Of a DNA stretch of 64,000 bases, positions 49,383 to 56,594 are shown piece after piece. The first letter of the stretch is position 1, and every line of letters starts with the position of its first letter. The stretch comes from Rhodobiaceae bacterium UBA4490 (GTDB lineage: Bacteria > Pseudomonadota > Alphaproteobacteria > Parvibaculales > Parvibaculaceae), in the NCBI GenBank assembly GCA_002389665.1, contig DGNO01000003.1, forward strand, positions 248,001 to 312,000, written 5' to 3'. A program made the position numbers and the translations under genes. The notes beneath the pieces are model-generated. The model was not told the origin of the DNA and made no database searches. It saw only the letters and a list, made by a program, of their open reading frames with translations.

Positions 49383-50111
49383 TTACCAGGGCATCAGGAT
49401 GTCATAGACCTGCTGGCCGTAGCGCGGCTGCTGCACATCCGAGAGCATGCCGCGCCCGCCATAGGCAACGCGCGCCTCGGCCACGTCCTTGTATTCGATC
49501 TGGTTTTCCGCATCGATATCGATGGGCCGGATGACGCCGGTGATGCGCAGATCGCGCATTTCGTAATTCACCAGTACTTCCTGCCGCCCGGCAATGGCCA
49601 GATTGCCGTTGGGCAGCACATCCGTCACCACGGCGGCAATGCGCAGATTGATCTGTTCGTTACGGTTGATGTCACCGCGCCCGCGCGACAGGCTGGAACT
49701 GCCCAGATCGACGCCCTGGTCGAAATCGAGCTCTCGGATCTTATCTTCCACCACCTGCTGCAAGCCGAGGCCTGCATCGAGCGAGGCGTTTTCGGAATTT
49801 TCCCGCGAGCGCTCGGAGGAATTGCGCAGCTGTGCTTTGTCATCGATATCGATGAGCACGGTCACGATGTCGCCAATCTTCTTGGCGCGCACATCGGCGA
49901 AAAACTCCCGCTCGCCCGTTTGCCAGAGCGAGGCGTAATTGCGCTTTTTCGTCATATCGCCGGGCATGGGAAAGGAAATCTGGCGCGGCGCGCCTTCTCC
50001 GTGCTCGCCCACGACCATGGGAGAAAAGTCCGGTGCCTGACCCACGCGCTCCAGCCGCGAACAGCCGGCAGCAAGAAGAAGAGTGCAGCAAATAACAAAG
50101 AGGCGGCGCAT
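49383..50111 (-). CDS. flgH: flagellar L-ring lipoprotein FlgH
   Basis: A 242-residue lipoprotein. The lipobox is LLLAAGC (acylated Cys17). The FlgH core is SLWQTGEREFFADVRAKKIGDIVTVLIDIDDKAQLRNSSERSRENSENAS and NLAIAGRQEVLVNYEMRDLRITGVIRPIDI. It forms the outer-membrane ring around the distal rod. GGGAG lies upstream of the ATG. Confidence 0.96.
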   Translation of the reverse strand: MRRLFVICCTLLLAAGCSRLERVGQAPDFSPMVVGEHGEGAPRQISFPMPGDMTKKRNYASLWQTGEREFFADVRAKKIGDIVTVLIDIDDKAQLRNSSERSRENSENASLDAGLGLQQVVEDKIRELDFDQGVDLGSSSLSRGRGDINRNEQINLRIAAVVTDVLPNGNLAIAGRQEVLVNYEMRDLRITGVIRPIDIDAENQIEYKDVAEARVAYGGRGMLSDVQQPRYGQQVYDILMPW

Positions 50112-50123
50112 GGGCAGGCTCCC

Positions 50124-50576
50124 TTAATGGGTGATCCGGGCCCGGGAGGGGCCGGTGACCACGGCATAGACCGTGTTGCCGGTGGAAGGATTGGTGAGGC
50201 GCACCGTGTCGCCTTTCATGCCGTCATCCTGGGCAAGCGCCAGAAGGTTGAGCTCCAGCGTGCCGTCCCGGTAAAGGGCGGAGACCTGTGAGTTCTTTTC
50301 CACCATGAGCGGCGCCCGCAATGCGAGGGAGGAAATAACGCGGCCGGGCAGCAAGGTGCGCCGCGCTTCCATGCCGACAATCGCGCCTTCATCCAAAAGA
50401 CTGTCGGGACGCAGCTGGCGCGTTTCCACCGCGGCAAGGCGCAAATCCGCCTCGCGAATGACCTCACCGCGCTCGATCCGCCGCGCAGGCACGGGCGTTT
50501 CCGCTTCTTCTTCGGCAAAAAGCGGCGCGGCCGGCAGGACGAACAGAAAGCTCAAAGCGAGAAGAAACGCGCGCAT
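50124..50576 (-). CDS. flgA: flagella basal body P-ring formation protein FlgA
   Basis: A 150-residue exported protein with a signal peptide (LLALSFLFVLPAAPLFA) and a SAF-like domain: RRIERGEVIREADLRLAAVETRQL...GMEARRTLLPGRVISSLALRAPLMVEKNSQVSALYRDGTLELNLLALAQDDGMKGDTVRLTNPSTGNTVYAVVTGP. It is the chaperone of P-ring assembly. GAGG precedes the ATG, four bases after flgG. Confidence 0.93.
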   Translation of the reverse strand: MRAFLLALSFLFVLPAAPLFAEEEAETPVPARRIERGEVIREADLRLAAVETRQLRPDSLLDEGAIVGMEARRTLLPGRVISSLALRAPLMVEKNSQVSALYRDGTLELNLLALAQDDGMKGDTVRLTNPSTGNTVYAVVTGPSRARITH

Positions 50577-50580
50577 GGGC

Positions 50581-51366
50581 TTACCTCATCCGCGTGACGG
50601 TGCTGAACATCTGATCCGCCGTCTCGATCACCTTCGAGTTCATTTCATAGGCCCGCTGGGCGGAAATGAGATCGGTGATTTCCTGCACCGGATTGACGTT
50701 GGAGCTTTCCAGAAACTTCTGGCGGATGGAGCCGAAACCCACTTCCCCCGGCACGCCGACGATGGCCGGGCCCGAGGCAAGCGTTTCTTTGAGCATATTG
50801 TCACCGACGCTGCTCAGGCCGGCTTCATTCGGGAAGACCGCAAGCTCGATCTGGCCGAGATTGAGCGGCTCGGCTTCCCCGTCCACATAGGCAAGCACTT
50901 CACCGCTCTGATTGACCGTTACATCCACCGCATTGTCGGGGATGGCAAGGCCGGGCTGCAGCACATAGCCGTCCGCGGTCACAAGCTGACCGTCGGGGGA
51001 TTTCTGGAAGGCGCCGTCGCGCGTATAGCCCGTCTCCCCGCCCGGCAGATCGACCATGAAATAACCGCGCCCCTGGAGCGCCAAGTCATAAGTGTTGCCG
51101 GTATTGGCGAGATTGCCCTGCAGCGACACGCGGCGCACGGCGGCGGTTTTCACGCCGAGGCCGACCTGAATACCGGCGGGCACGATATTGCCCTCGTCGG
51201 TCGACTGCACGCCCTGGCGGCGCTGGTTCATATAGAAAAGATCGGTGAACTCGGCCCGCGCACGCTGAAAGGCGGTCGTGTTCATGTTCGCGATATTGTT
51301 TGAGATGACCTCGACATTCGTCTGCTGGGCCATCATGCCGGTGGCGGCGATACCGAGCGCTCTCAT
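50581..51366 (-). CDS. flgG: flagellar distal rod protein FlgG
   Basis: A 261-residue protein. The N-terminus is MRALGIAATGMMAQQTNVEVISNNIANMNTTAFQRARAEFTDLFYMNQR and the C-terminus NVNPVQEITDLISAQRAYEMNSKVIETADQMFSTVTRMR, which define FlgG. It builds the distal rod. AGGAGAGCAGC precedes the ATG. Confidence 0.97.
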   Translation of the reverse strand: MRALGIAATGMMAQQTNVEVISNNIANMNTTAFQRARAEFTDLFYMNQRRQGVQSTDEGNIVPAGIQVGLGVKTAAVRRVSLQGNLANTGNTYDLALQGRGYFMVDLPGGETGYTRDGAFQKSPDGQLVTADGYVLQPGLAIPDNAVDVTVNQSGEVLAYVDGEAEPLNLGQIELAVFPNEAGLSSVGDNMLKETLASGPAIVGVPGEVGFGSIRQKFLESSNVNPVQEITDLISAQRAYEMNSKVIETADQMFSTVTRMR

Positions 51367-51424
51367 GCTGCTCTCCTTACATCAAACACGTTCATGTCTT
51401 TCGCCCGTTTCAGCGGGCCGGGGT

Positions 51425-52144
51425 CTAGTCGATCCTGCCAATGGTGCGAATGGCGCCGCGCAATGTTTCATCGCCGCCTTCCACCATGGTTTTCGTTTGT
51501 TCATAAGCGCGCGAGATCGCCACGAGTTCGGTCATGGCGAGTACCGGCTGCACATTCGAGCCTTCGATCATGCCTTGCTGAAACTCGGCATCTTCGGCTG
51601 CTTCCGGCTGGCCCGGCGCGCTGTAAAGACCGTTTGCCTCACGCGTCATGGTCTGATTGTCGGCGGGACGCACGCGGCCGATCTGGCCGAAAACCCGCTC
51701 GCCGTCACCGATCGTGCCGTCTTTGAGAATTTCAACGCGGGCGGCATCCTGCGGAATGGTGATCTCGCCGCCGCCATTATCCAGCACCGGATTGCCGTCC
51801 ATCGTCACAAGGCGGCCATCTGCATCGAGATTGAGACGCCCGTCGCGCGTATAGCGCAGGCCTTCGGGCGTTCCCACCTGCAGCCAGGCATCGCCGTTGA
51901 TCGCCACATCGAGCGGGTTGCCCGTGCGCTCCATCTTGCCTGCGCGCATATCGGTATAGCTGTTGCGGTCCACCACGAAAGACACCGAGCGGCCTTCCTG
52001 AGCCTTTTCCATATGCGCATCGAAAAGCACTTTCTCGGCACGGAAACCGGCGGTGTTCATATTGGCGATATTGTTCGCCACCACATCGAGCTGGCGGCGC
52101 AGCGCCAATTGCCCGGAAAGACCTACATAAATCTGCGTCTGCAT
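51425..52144 (-). CDS. flgF: flagellar proximal rod protein FlgF
   Basis: A 239-residue protein. The N-terminus is IYVGLSGQLALRRQLDVVANNIANMNTAGFRAEKVLF and the C-terminus GSNVQPVLAMTELVAISRAYEQTKTMVEGGDETLRGAIRTIGRID. It is the FlgF-type rod protein. First gene of flgF-flgG-flgA-flgH-motB, with AGGAA upstream of the ATG. Confidence 0.94.
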   Translation of the reverse strand: MQTQIYVGLSGQLALRRQLDVVANNIANMNTAGFRAEKVLFDAHMEKAQEGRSVSFVVDRNSYTDMRAGKMERTGNPLDVAINGDAWLQVGTPEGLRYTRDGRLNLDADGRLVTMDGNPVLDNGGGEITIPQDAARVEILKDGTIGDGERVFGQIGRVRPADNQTMTREANGLYSAPGQPEAAEDAEFQQGMIEGSNVQPVLAMTELVAISRAYEQTKTMVEGGDETLRGAIRTIGRID

Positions 52145-52163
52145 CGTTTCATTTCCTGACGAA

Positions 52164-52196
52164 GTGCAAAGCGCGCCGTTTTGAACGCAGGTTTAA
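52164..52196 (-). promoter_or_regulatory. divergent flagellar box upstream of flgF
   Basis: TTAA-N8-TCAAAA-N8-TTTGCAC on the minus strand, a weak copy with correct spacing. A second TTAAC-containing block with the CAAAACCGAAAC stretch lies just upstream (52211-52232). The region also separates flgF from the plus-strand gene at 52277. Confidence 0.42.
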
Positions 52197-52276
52197 CCTG
52201 GAACGGGGAGGTTAAACGCGAGTTTCGGTTTTGCTCCGCTTCGAGAGCGGCATCTGAGCAGGGGATTTGACGCGAT

Positions 52277-54082
52277 ATGGCAATGCGGAAGACGCGTAAG
52301 TTCAGCGGGTTTGCGGCCAGAACACTGGCTTTTTGCATGAGCACGAGCGCGCTTGTTAGCGCAAGTGCCTTTCCGGCATTCGCGGAAAGCGAGAGCGAAA
52401 CAGCCAGCGCGGCAGAAACCGTGCTGCCGCTGCGCGCCGCCTCATACCTTACCCAGCGCGCGGCGCTGCACGGCATGCTCGATGCCGCGACAGGAAAGGC
52501 GCGCATTGAAGCCGCACATATGACAGCTAATTTTTACATTGAGCGCGGGCTTTACCCCGAAGCAGCCCTCGAGCTTGACCGCGCCTTAAAGCCGGGCGAC
52601 AGCGCGCTTACGGACAGCGCTTTGCAGGAAAAACTGACACTCATCTCCCTGATCGCCAGCCATGGGCGCAGCCGGGGTGCATGGGCATATGAGGAGACAG
52701 CCCCTGCCCCCTCTCCGCTCGAGCGGCTTATCACCGCCGCGCTGAAAGGCGAAACCGTACCGCCCGAAGGACTTTCCTTCCGAAAAGCACTGGCAAGCCT
52801 TGAAGGATTTTTCGCTTTCCCCGCCACAGCGCAGGAAGAGCTCGCCCCGCTTCTCGCCGAAGCGGCGGCATCGGGAAGCGACGGGGAATTTCTCCGGCAT
52901 TTTGCAACGCTCTTTGCCCAAAGAGCGCCCGCGCTTTTGCCCACCACCTGCCAGCAATGGATTTCCGCGCGCCTTGCCGAATATGAAGGCTTTCCGCAAG
53001 CCGCCCGCGCCCGCTATGCCCGCCTCTCCTTAACCGCCGACCGCTGCGCCGCCCATGGCAGGCTCCGCCTGGCTCTGCTCGATCTGATGGCAGGCGCCAA
53101 AGCGCGCAAAACGGTGCGCGCCGATATGATGGCGCTGCAGGAAGCCTGGAAGGGCGACACGATCGAGGAAGGCGCACTCCGGGCGCTTGCCCTGATCGAC
53201 CGGGAAGAGGAAGACCCGCGCGCGGCGCTCCGCTGGCTGCGCCTCCTGGCCGACCGCTTTCCCGCAAGCCTTGACGATCCCGGTCTTTCCCAATCGGCCG
53301 CGCGTCTGGCCGCGAGGCTCTTCGGCGGTCTTGCAGAGGGACAGGAAACGAACCTTCATCATTGGCGGCGCGACCGCCTGGCCTATCTTGCCTTTCTTAA
53401 AGACGATGCGATCCGCCGTCAGGAAGCGGAGTCTTACGCTGGGGCGCTTTTGGGCGCCGGCGCGCATGACAAAGCGGGCGCTATTCTCGCTGGCCTTATC
53501 CGCGAGATAGAAAAAGAAGCGCCCGGCACCCCGCGCCATCAGGCACTGATCGTCAAGAAAGCCGAGACCGATCTTGCCGCAGATGATGCTGAAGCCGCGC
53601 TCGCCGCCCTTGCCGCGCTGCCGGACGCGGTCGATGCGGGCCCTTCCCGCGCAGCAACCGGCGCAAAGCTTGCCGCACTTATCGCCCTTGGCCGTCTCGA
53701 CGAGGCGAATGTGGAGCTTGGCGCGGCGCTCACCCCCGCCCAGGCGCTGCAGCTTGCCCAAGCCTACGGCAAGAGCGCCGATTGGGAGCAGGCATTCCAT
53801 CTCCTCAAAACACCGATAGCGGAGGTTGGCGAGGGCGCCCGCGAGGCGGCACTTCCCGGCAACTATTACGATCTCTTTGCCGCTGCCGCGCTGCTTTCCG
53901 GCCATGAGGCGGAAGCTGCCCGGCTCCTGGGTAAGGACAAGAAAGACGAGGCCCGTCCGCCGCTTGCCGCCATGGCGGCGATACCGGGCACGCCTCTGCC
54001 GGACGAGCTGACGGCGCCTGAAAAAGTACGCCGCCTTCTCGATGAGACGGGCAAGCTCATCCATCTCGCCGATACGCTCTAA
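52277..54082 (+). CDS. exported helical-repeat protein of unknown function in the flagellar cluster
   Basis: A 601-residue exported protein. A basic N-terminus and hydrophobic core (TLAFCMSTSALVSASAFPAFA) form the signal peptide. The rest is Ala/Leu-rich and all-helical with TPR/SEL1-like spacing (AHMTANFYIERGLYPEAALELDRAL; LARLLRLLADRFPAS...; ALAALPDAVDAGPSRAATGAKLAALIALGRLDEANVELGAAL). No enzyme motif is visible. AGGGGAT precedes the ATG. It faces flgF divergently. In rhizobia MotE acts on MotC, a periplasmic stator factor; a MotC-like role for this protein is an inference from context only. Confidence 0.7.
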   Translation: MAMRKTRKFSGFAARTLAFCMSTSALVSASAFPAFAESESETASAAETVLPLRAASYLTQRAALHGMLDAATGKARIEAAHMTANFYIERGLYPEAALELDRALKPGDSALTDSALQEKLTLISLIASHGRSRGAWAYEETAPAPSPLERLITAALKGETVPPEGLSFRKALASLEGFFAFPATAQEELAPLLAEAAASGSDGEFLRHFATLFAQRAPALLPTTCQQWISARLAEYEGFPQAARARYARLSLTADRCAAHGRLRLALLDLMAGAKARKTVRADMMALQEAWKGDTIEEGALRALALIDREEEDPRAALRWLRLLADRFPASLDDPGLSQSAARLAARLFGGLAEGQETNLHHWRRDRLAYLAFLKDDAIRRQEAESYAGALLGAGAHDKAGAILAGLIREIEKEAPGTPRHQALIVKKAETDLAADDAEAALAALAALPDAVDAGPSRAATGAKLAALIALGRLDEANVELGAALTPAQALQLAQAYGKSADWEQAFHLLKTPIAEVGEGAREAALPGNYYDLFAAAALLSGHEAEAARLLGKDKKDEARPPLAAMAAIPGTPLPDELTAPEKVRRLLDETGKLIHLADTL

Positions 54083-54112
54083 AAAAAACGCCCGCTCCTT
54101 TCGGGGCGGGCG
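54081..54112 (-). terminator. terminator of the flaF-flbT-DUF1217 unit
   Basis: A 10-base-pair stem with one mismatch (54089-54098 with 54103-54112) followed on the minus strand by eight T, about 25 bases after the DUF1217 stop. On the plus strand it has no T-run. Confidence 0.82.
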
Positions 54113-54137
54113 CCTTCACCTGTGCGAAAGCCTAGTT

Positions 54138-54932
54138 TTAAAGCCGGTACTTGCTGAGATCCGCGAGCAAAGAAGGATCGATGGAAACGATCGCGGGCGC
54201 GCTGCCCAAAGGCTGGATCGGTGCAATGCCGCTTGCCGCCAGATCGACACCCGATTGCGGGCCTTGCACCACATCCCACATGGCGGTGAAACGCTGCATC
54301 CATTTGTCGAGCTTCTTAGGGTCTTTCAGGTCTTCAAGCGGAATGCGGTTTTCGAAGTATTCCACCTGCCGGTCGATATTGGTGCTCACGAATTCCTGCG
54401 GCAGACCCATCATCGTGCGTACGGTTTCATAAAGCGCCGCATCGCCGATGACTTCATACCAATTATCGACGTCGGCAATCTTGCGCTCGAAATAGATGGC
54501 GAGCCGCACACCCTGATTGCTCTCGCCGATGCGCTCTTCAAGCTCGAGTTTGAGGTATTTTTCGACCACCGCGTCCACATTCTTGTGGATCAGCATGTTA
54601 AGATTGCCCGTCTCGGCAAAGCCGAAAGCTTCGGCAATTTCCCGGAAGGCACCGTCCTGCAGGCGGTTAGCGGTCGATTTGTCGGAAACGATGCCCTCGT
54701 CGAACACCTTGCGCATCAGACCTTTCGCATAGGTCTGGCTTTCAAGGCCGAAGGCTTTCATAGCGAAAGTGTAAAGCCGGTAATCGTCGATCAGCTCGTC
54801 GCCGGTCGAGATTTTGGAAATGTTGGCGCGGAAATACTCCACTTCCCGCTGCACGAAACCTTCCTTGGCAATCGCGCCAAGCTGCTGGCTATAAGTGCGC
54901 CCGACCTGGGCATATTCGGTGAGCGTGGACAT
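54138..54932 (-). CDS. DUF1217 flagellar protein
   Basis: A 264-residue protein, largely helical: SQQLGAIAKEGFVQREVEYFRANISKISTGDELIDDYRLYTFAMKAFGLESQTYAKGLMRKVFDEG. The DUF1217 domain is characteristic of alphaproteobacterial flagellar loci, where members lie next to flaF and flbT and are thought to be secreted or basal-body-linked. The exact role is not established. It is third in flaF-flbT-DUF1217 and is followed by the terminator at 54081. Confidence 0.82.
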   Translation of the reverse strand: MSTLTEYAQVGRTYSQQLGAIAKEGFVQREVEYFRANISKISTGDELIDDYRLYTFAMKAFGLESQTYAKGLMRKVFDEGIVSDKSTANRLQDGAFREIAEAFGFAETGNLNMLIHKNVDAVVEKYLKLELEERIGESNQGVRLAIYFERKIADVDNWYEVIGDAALYETVRTMMGLPQEFVSTNIDRQVEYFENRIPLEDLKDPKKLDKWMQRFTAMWDVVQGPQSGVDLAASGIAPIQPLGSAPAIVSIDPSLLADLSKYRL

Positions 54933-54977
54933 GGCGTCCTTCCTTTCAGCCGCGGCCCGGGCAGCGGAGGACGGGGC

Positions 54978-55391
54978 TTAGCCCGCCACTTCCAGCGCCG
55001 GCATTTGGCCCAAGAGATCTTTTTCGTAATCGAGCACGCGTTTGAGCCGTTTCAGCGCCTGGTAGAAATCTTCTTCTTCCACAAAGGCAATGACCTCATG
55101 CAGAAGCTGCAAAACTTCCCCGTTTTCGAAGGCATAAAGAAGCTGCGCCATCACGGTATTGAAGAAAATACGGTGATGGTCATGCCGCGCGGGCTCCAGA
55201 AGCATCAGCTGAACGGCGAAATAAACCCGCTCGGTCGGCGTGCTGACATCTTTTTCATCGAGAATTTCCGGGGCGCGGATCACCTGCGCGAAGTTTTCCA
55301 CGCTCAAGGTCGTGCGCTGGGATTTACAGGTAATCACCGCACCGTTGATCACGCATTTATCGCCATGCAAAAGGCGGATGTTCAAACCCAT
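54978..55391 (-). CDS. flbT: flagellin translation regulator FlbT
   Basis: A 137-residue protein: GLNIRLLHGDKCVINGAVITCKSQRTTLSVENFAQVIRAPEILDEKDVSTPTERVYFAVQLMLLEP and EDFYQALKRLKRVLDYEKDLL. This is FlbT, which binds flagellin mRNA and controls its stability or translation. No signal or membrane segment. Confidence 0.95.
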   Translation of the reverse strand: MGLNIRLLHGDKCVINGAVITCKSQRTTLSVENFAQVIRAPEILDEKDVSTPTERVYFAVQLMLLEPARHDHHRIFFNTVMAQLLYAFENGEVLQLLHEVIAFVEEEDFYQALKRLKRVLDYEKDLLGQMPALEVAG

Positions 55392-55424
55392 TGTCTGCTC
55401 CTTCTCGAGCGAGGCTGAAACGCC

Positions 55425-55778
55425 TTACTGGCGCGCATTCAGCCCGGCGATAATCGCCTCGTTGATTTCGATCATGGAGCGGATATCCGCCCCGCCGGAA
55501 TGAGCGGCGCCCGATTCCCGTTCCACCCAGATGGCGAGCGAGAGAAGATTGGATTTCAGCTCATCGGGCAGCATGTTGCTGGGGTCGGACACGTCAGCGG
55601 CAAGCGCCGTCCAGAGCCGGCGATTGTCCAGCACCGCGCGGTGATACATCTCATCGCGCCGTTCCGCTTCCACCACATCTTTAAGCTGGTCGGTCACGCG
55701 CCTGAAAATCAGGCTTTCGGATTGGCGCGGGTCGACAATCTGCTGTTTCGTTTCAAGATACGCGCTCACTTGCTGCAT
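55425..55778 (-). CDS. flaF: flagellin secretion/synthesis regulator FlaF
   Basis: A 117-residue protein: VSAYLETKQQIVDPRQSESLIFRRVTDQLKDVVEAERRD...LDNRRLWTALAADVSDPSNMLPDELKSNLLSLAIWVERESG. This is the FlaF family, which promotes flagellin synthesis or secretion opposite FlbT. GGAGG lies about nine bases before the chosen ATG at 55778; the longer reading from 55841 lacks a ribosome-binding site. Confidence 0.93.
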   Translation of the reverse strand: MQQVSAYLETKQQIVDPRQSESLIFRRVTDQLKDVVEAERRDEMYHRAVLDNRRLWTALAADVSDPSNMLPDELKSNLLSLAIWVERESGAAHSGGADIRSMIEINEAIIAGLNARQ

Positions 55779-55848
55779 CTTTTCAAGCCTCCTTGGGCCC
55801 GCAGGCCGCCCAGCGGGATGCGGGCGGCGGGCTATTTCCATGTCCTAA

Positions 55849-55881
55849 ACGCTAGGCGGGGATGTTTAAGCTGGGTTTTAA
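55849..55881 (-). promoter_or_regulatory. flagellar box upstream of flaF
   Basis: TTAA-N8-TTAAAC-N8-CTAGCGT on the minus strand, a perfect copy of the recurrent element, 70 bases before flaF. The divergent TRIC-type gene begins at 55940. Confidence 0.72.
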
Positions 55882-55939
55882 GCTTTGCCCGCTTTAGCCT
55901 CACACGGGCGGAGAGGAATGCTGCGGCCTGAGGGATGAG

Positions 55940-56590
55940 ATGAGCCTGAATTACGCGAGCCTTTTATTTTTCATCGATATTGCAGGCGTTCTCGTCTTCG
56001 CCATGTCCGGCGCGCTTGTCGCCGCGCGCAAGCAGCTCGATATTGTCGGCTTCTGCCTCATCGGCATCGTCACGGGGCTCGGCGGCGGCACAATCCGCGA
56101 TCTGCTGCTCGGCACGGTCAAGACCGGTACCATCGAGGTCTTCTGGCTCGATAAGTCTTTCTATCTATATCTCTGCATCGCAGGCGCCGTCTTCGTCTTC
56201 TTTTTCCATCATATGGTGAATTCGCGTTACCGCGCAGTGCTCTGGGCGGATGCCATCGGCCTGTCGCTTTTTGCCGTGGAAGGAGCGAAACGCGCGCTCA
56301 GTGCCGGGATAGATCCAAGCGCCGCCGTGCTTCTCGGCGTCATCACGGCCACATTCGGCGGCATCATCCGCGATGTCATTTGCCGGGAGGATTCGCCCAT
56401 CCTGCGCAAGGAGATCTACATCACCGCCGCCTTTACCGGCGCGGCGCTTTATGCCGCGCTCGGCCCGCTCGATTTTTTGAGCGAGACGGTCCGCACACTC
56501 ATCGCTATCGCCGCAGCCTTCGCCTTGCGGGCGGCGGCCCTTACCTTCGATTTGACGCTGCCGGGCTTTCGCCAGCGCCCGCCTGCCTGA
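55940..56590 (+). CDS. TRIC/UPF0126 (YadS-like) membrane channel protein
   Basis: A 216-residue protein with about seven hydrophobic segments in two homologous UPF0126 halves. Each half carries the Gly-Gly-x-Ile-Arg-Asp motif: GLGGGTIRDLLLG and TFGGIIRDVICRE. Bacterial members are trimeric cation (K+) channel homologues; activity here is inferred from family. It is not flagellar. It ends four bases from the convergent RND gene. Confidence 0.92.
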   Translation: MSLNYASLLFFIDIAGVLVFAMSGALVAARKQLDIVGFCLIGIVTGLGGGTIRDLLLGTVKTGTIEVFWLDKSFYLYLCIAGAVFVFFFHHMVNSRYRAVLWADAIGLSLFAVEGAKRALSAGIDPSAAVLLGVITATFGGIIRDVICREDSPILRKEIYITAAFTGAALYAALGPLDFLSETVRTLIAIAAAFALRAAALTFDLTLPGFRQRPPA

Positions 56591-56594
56591 AGGA

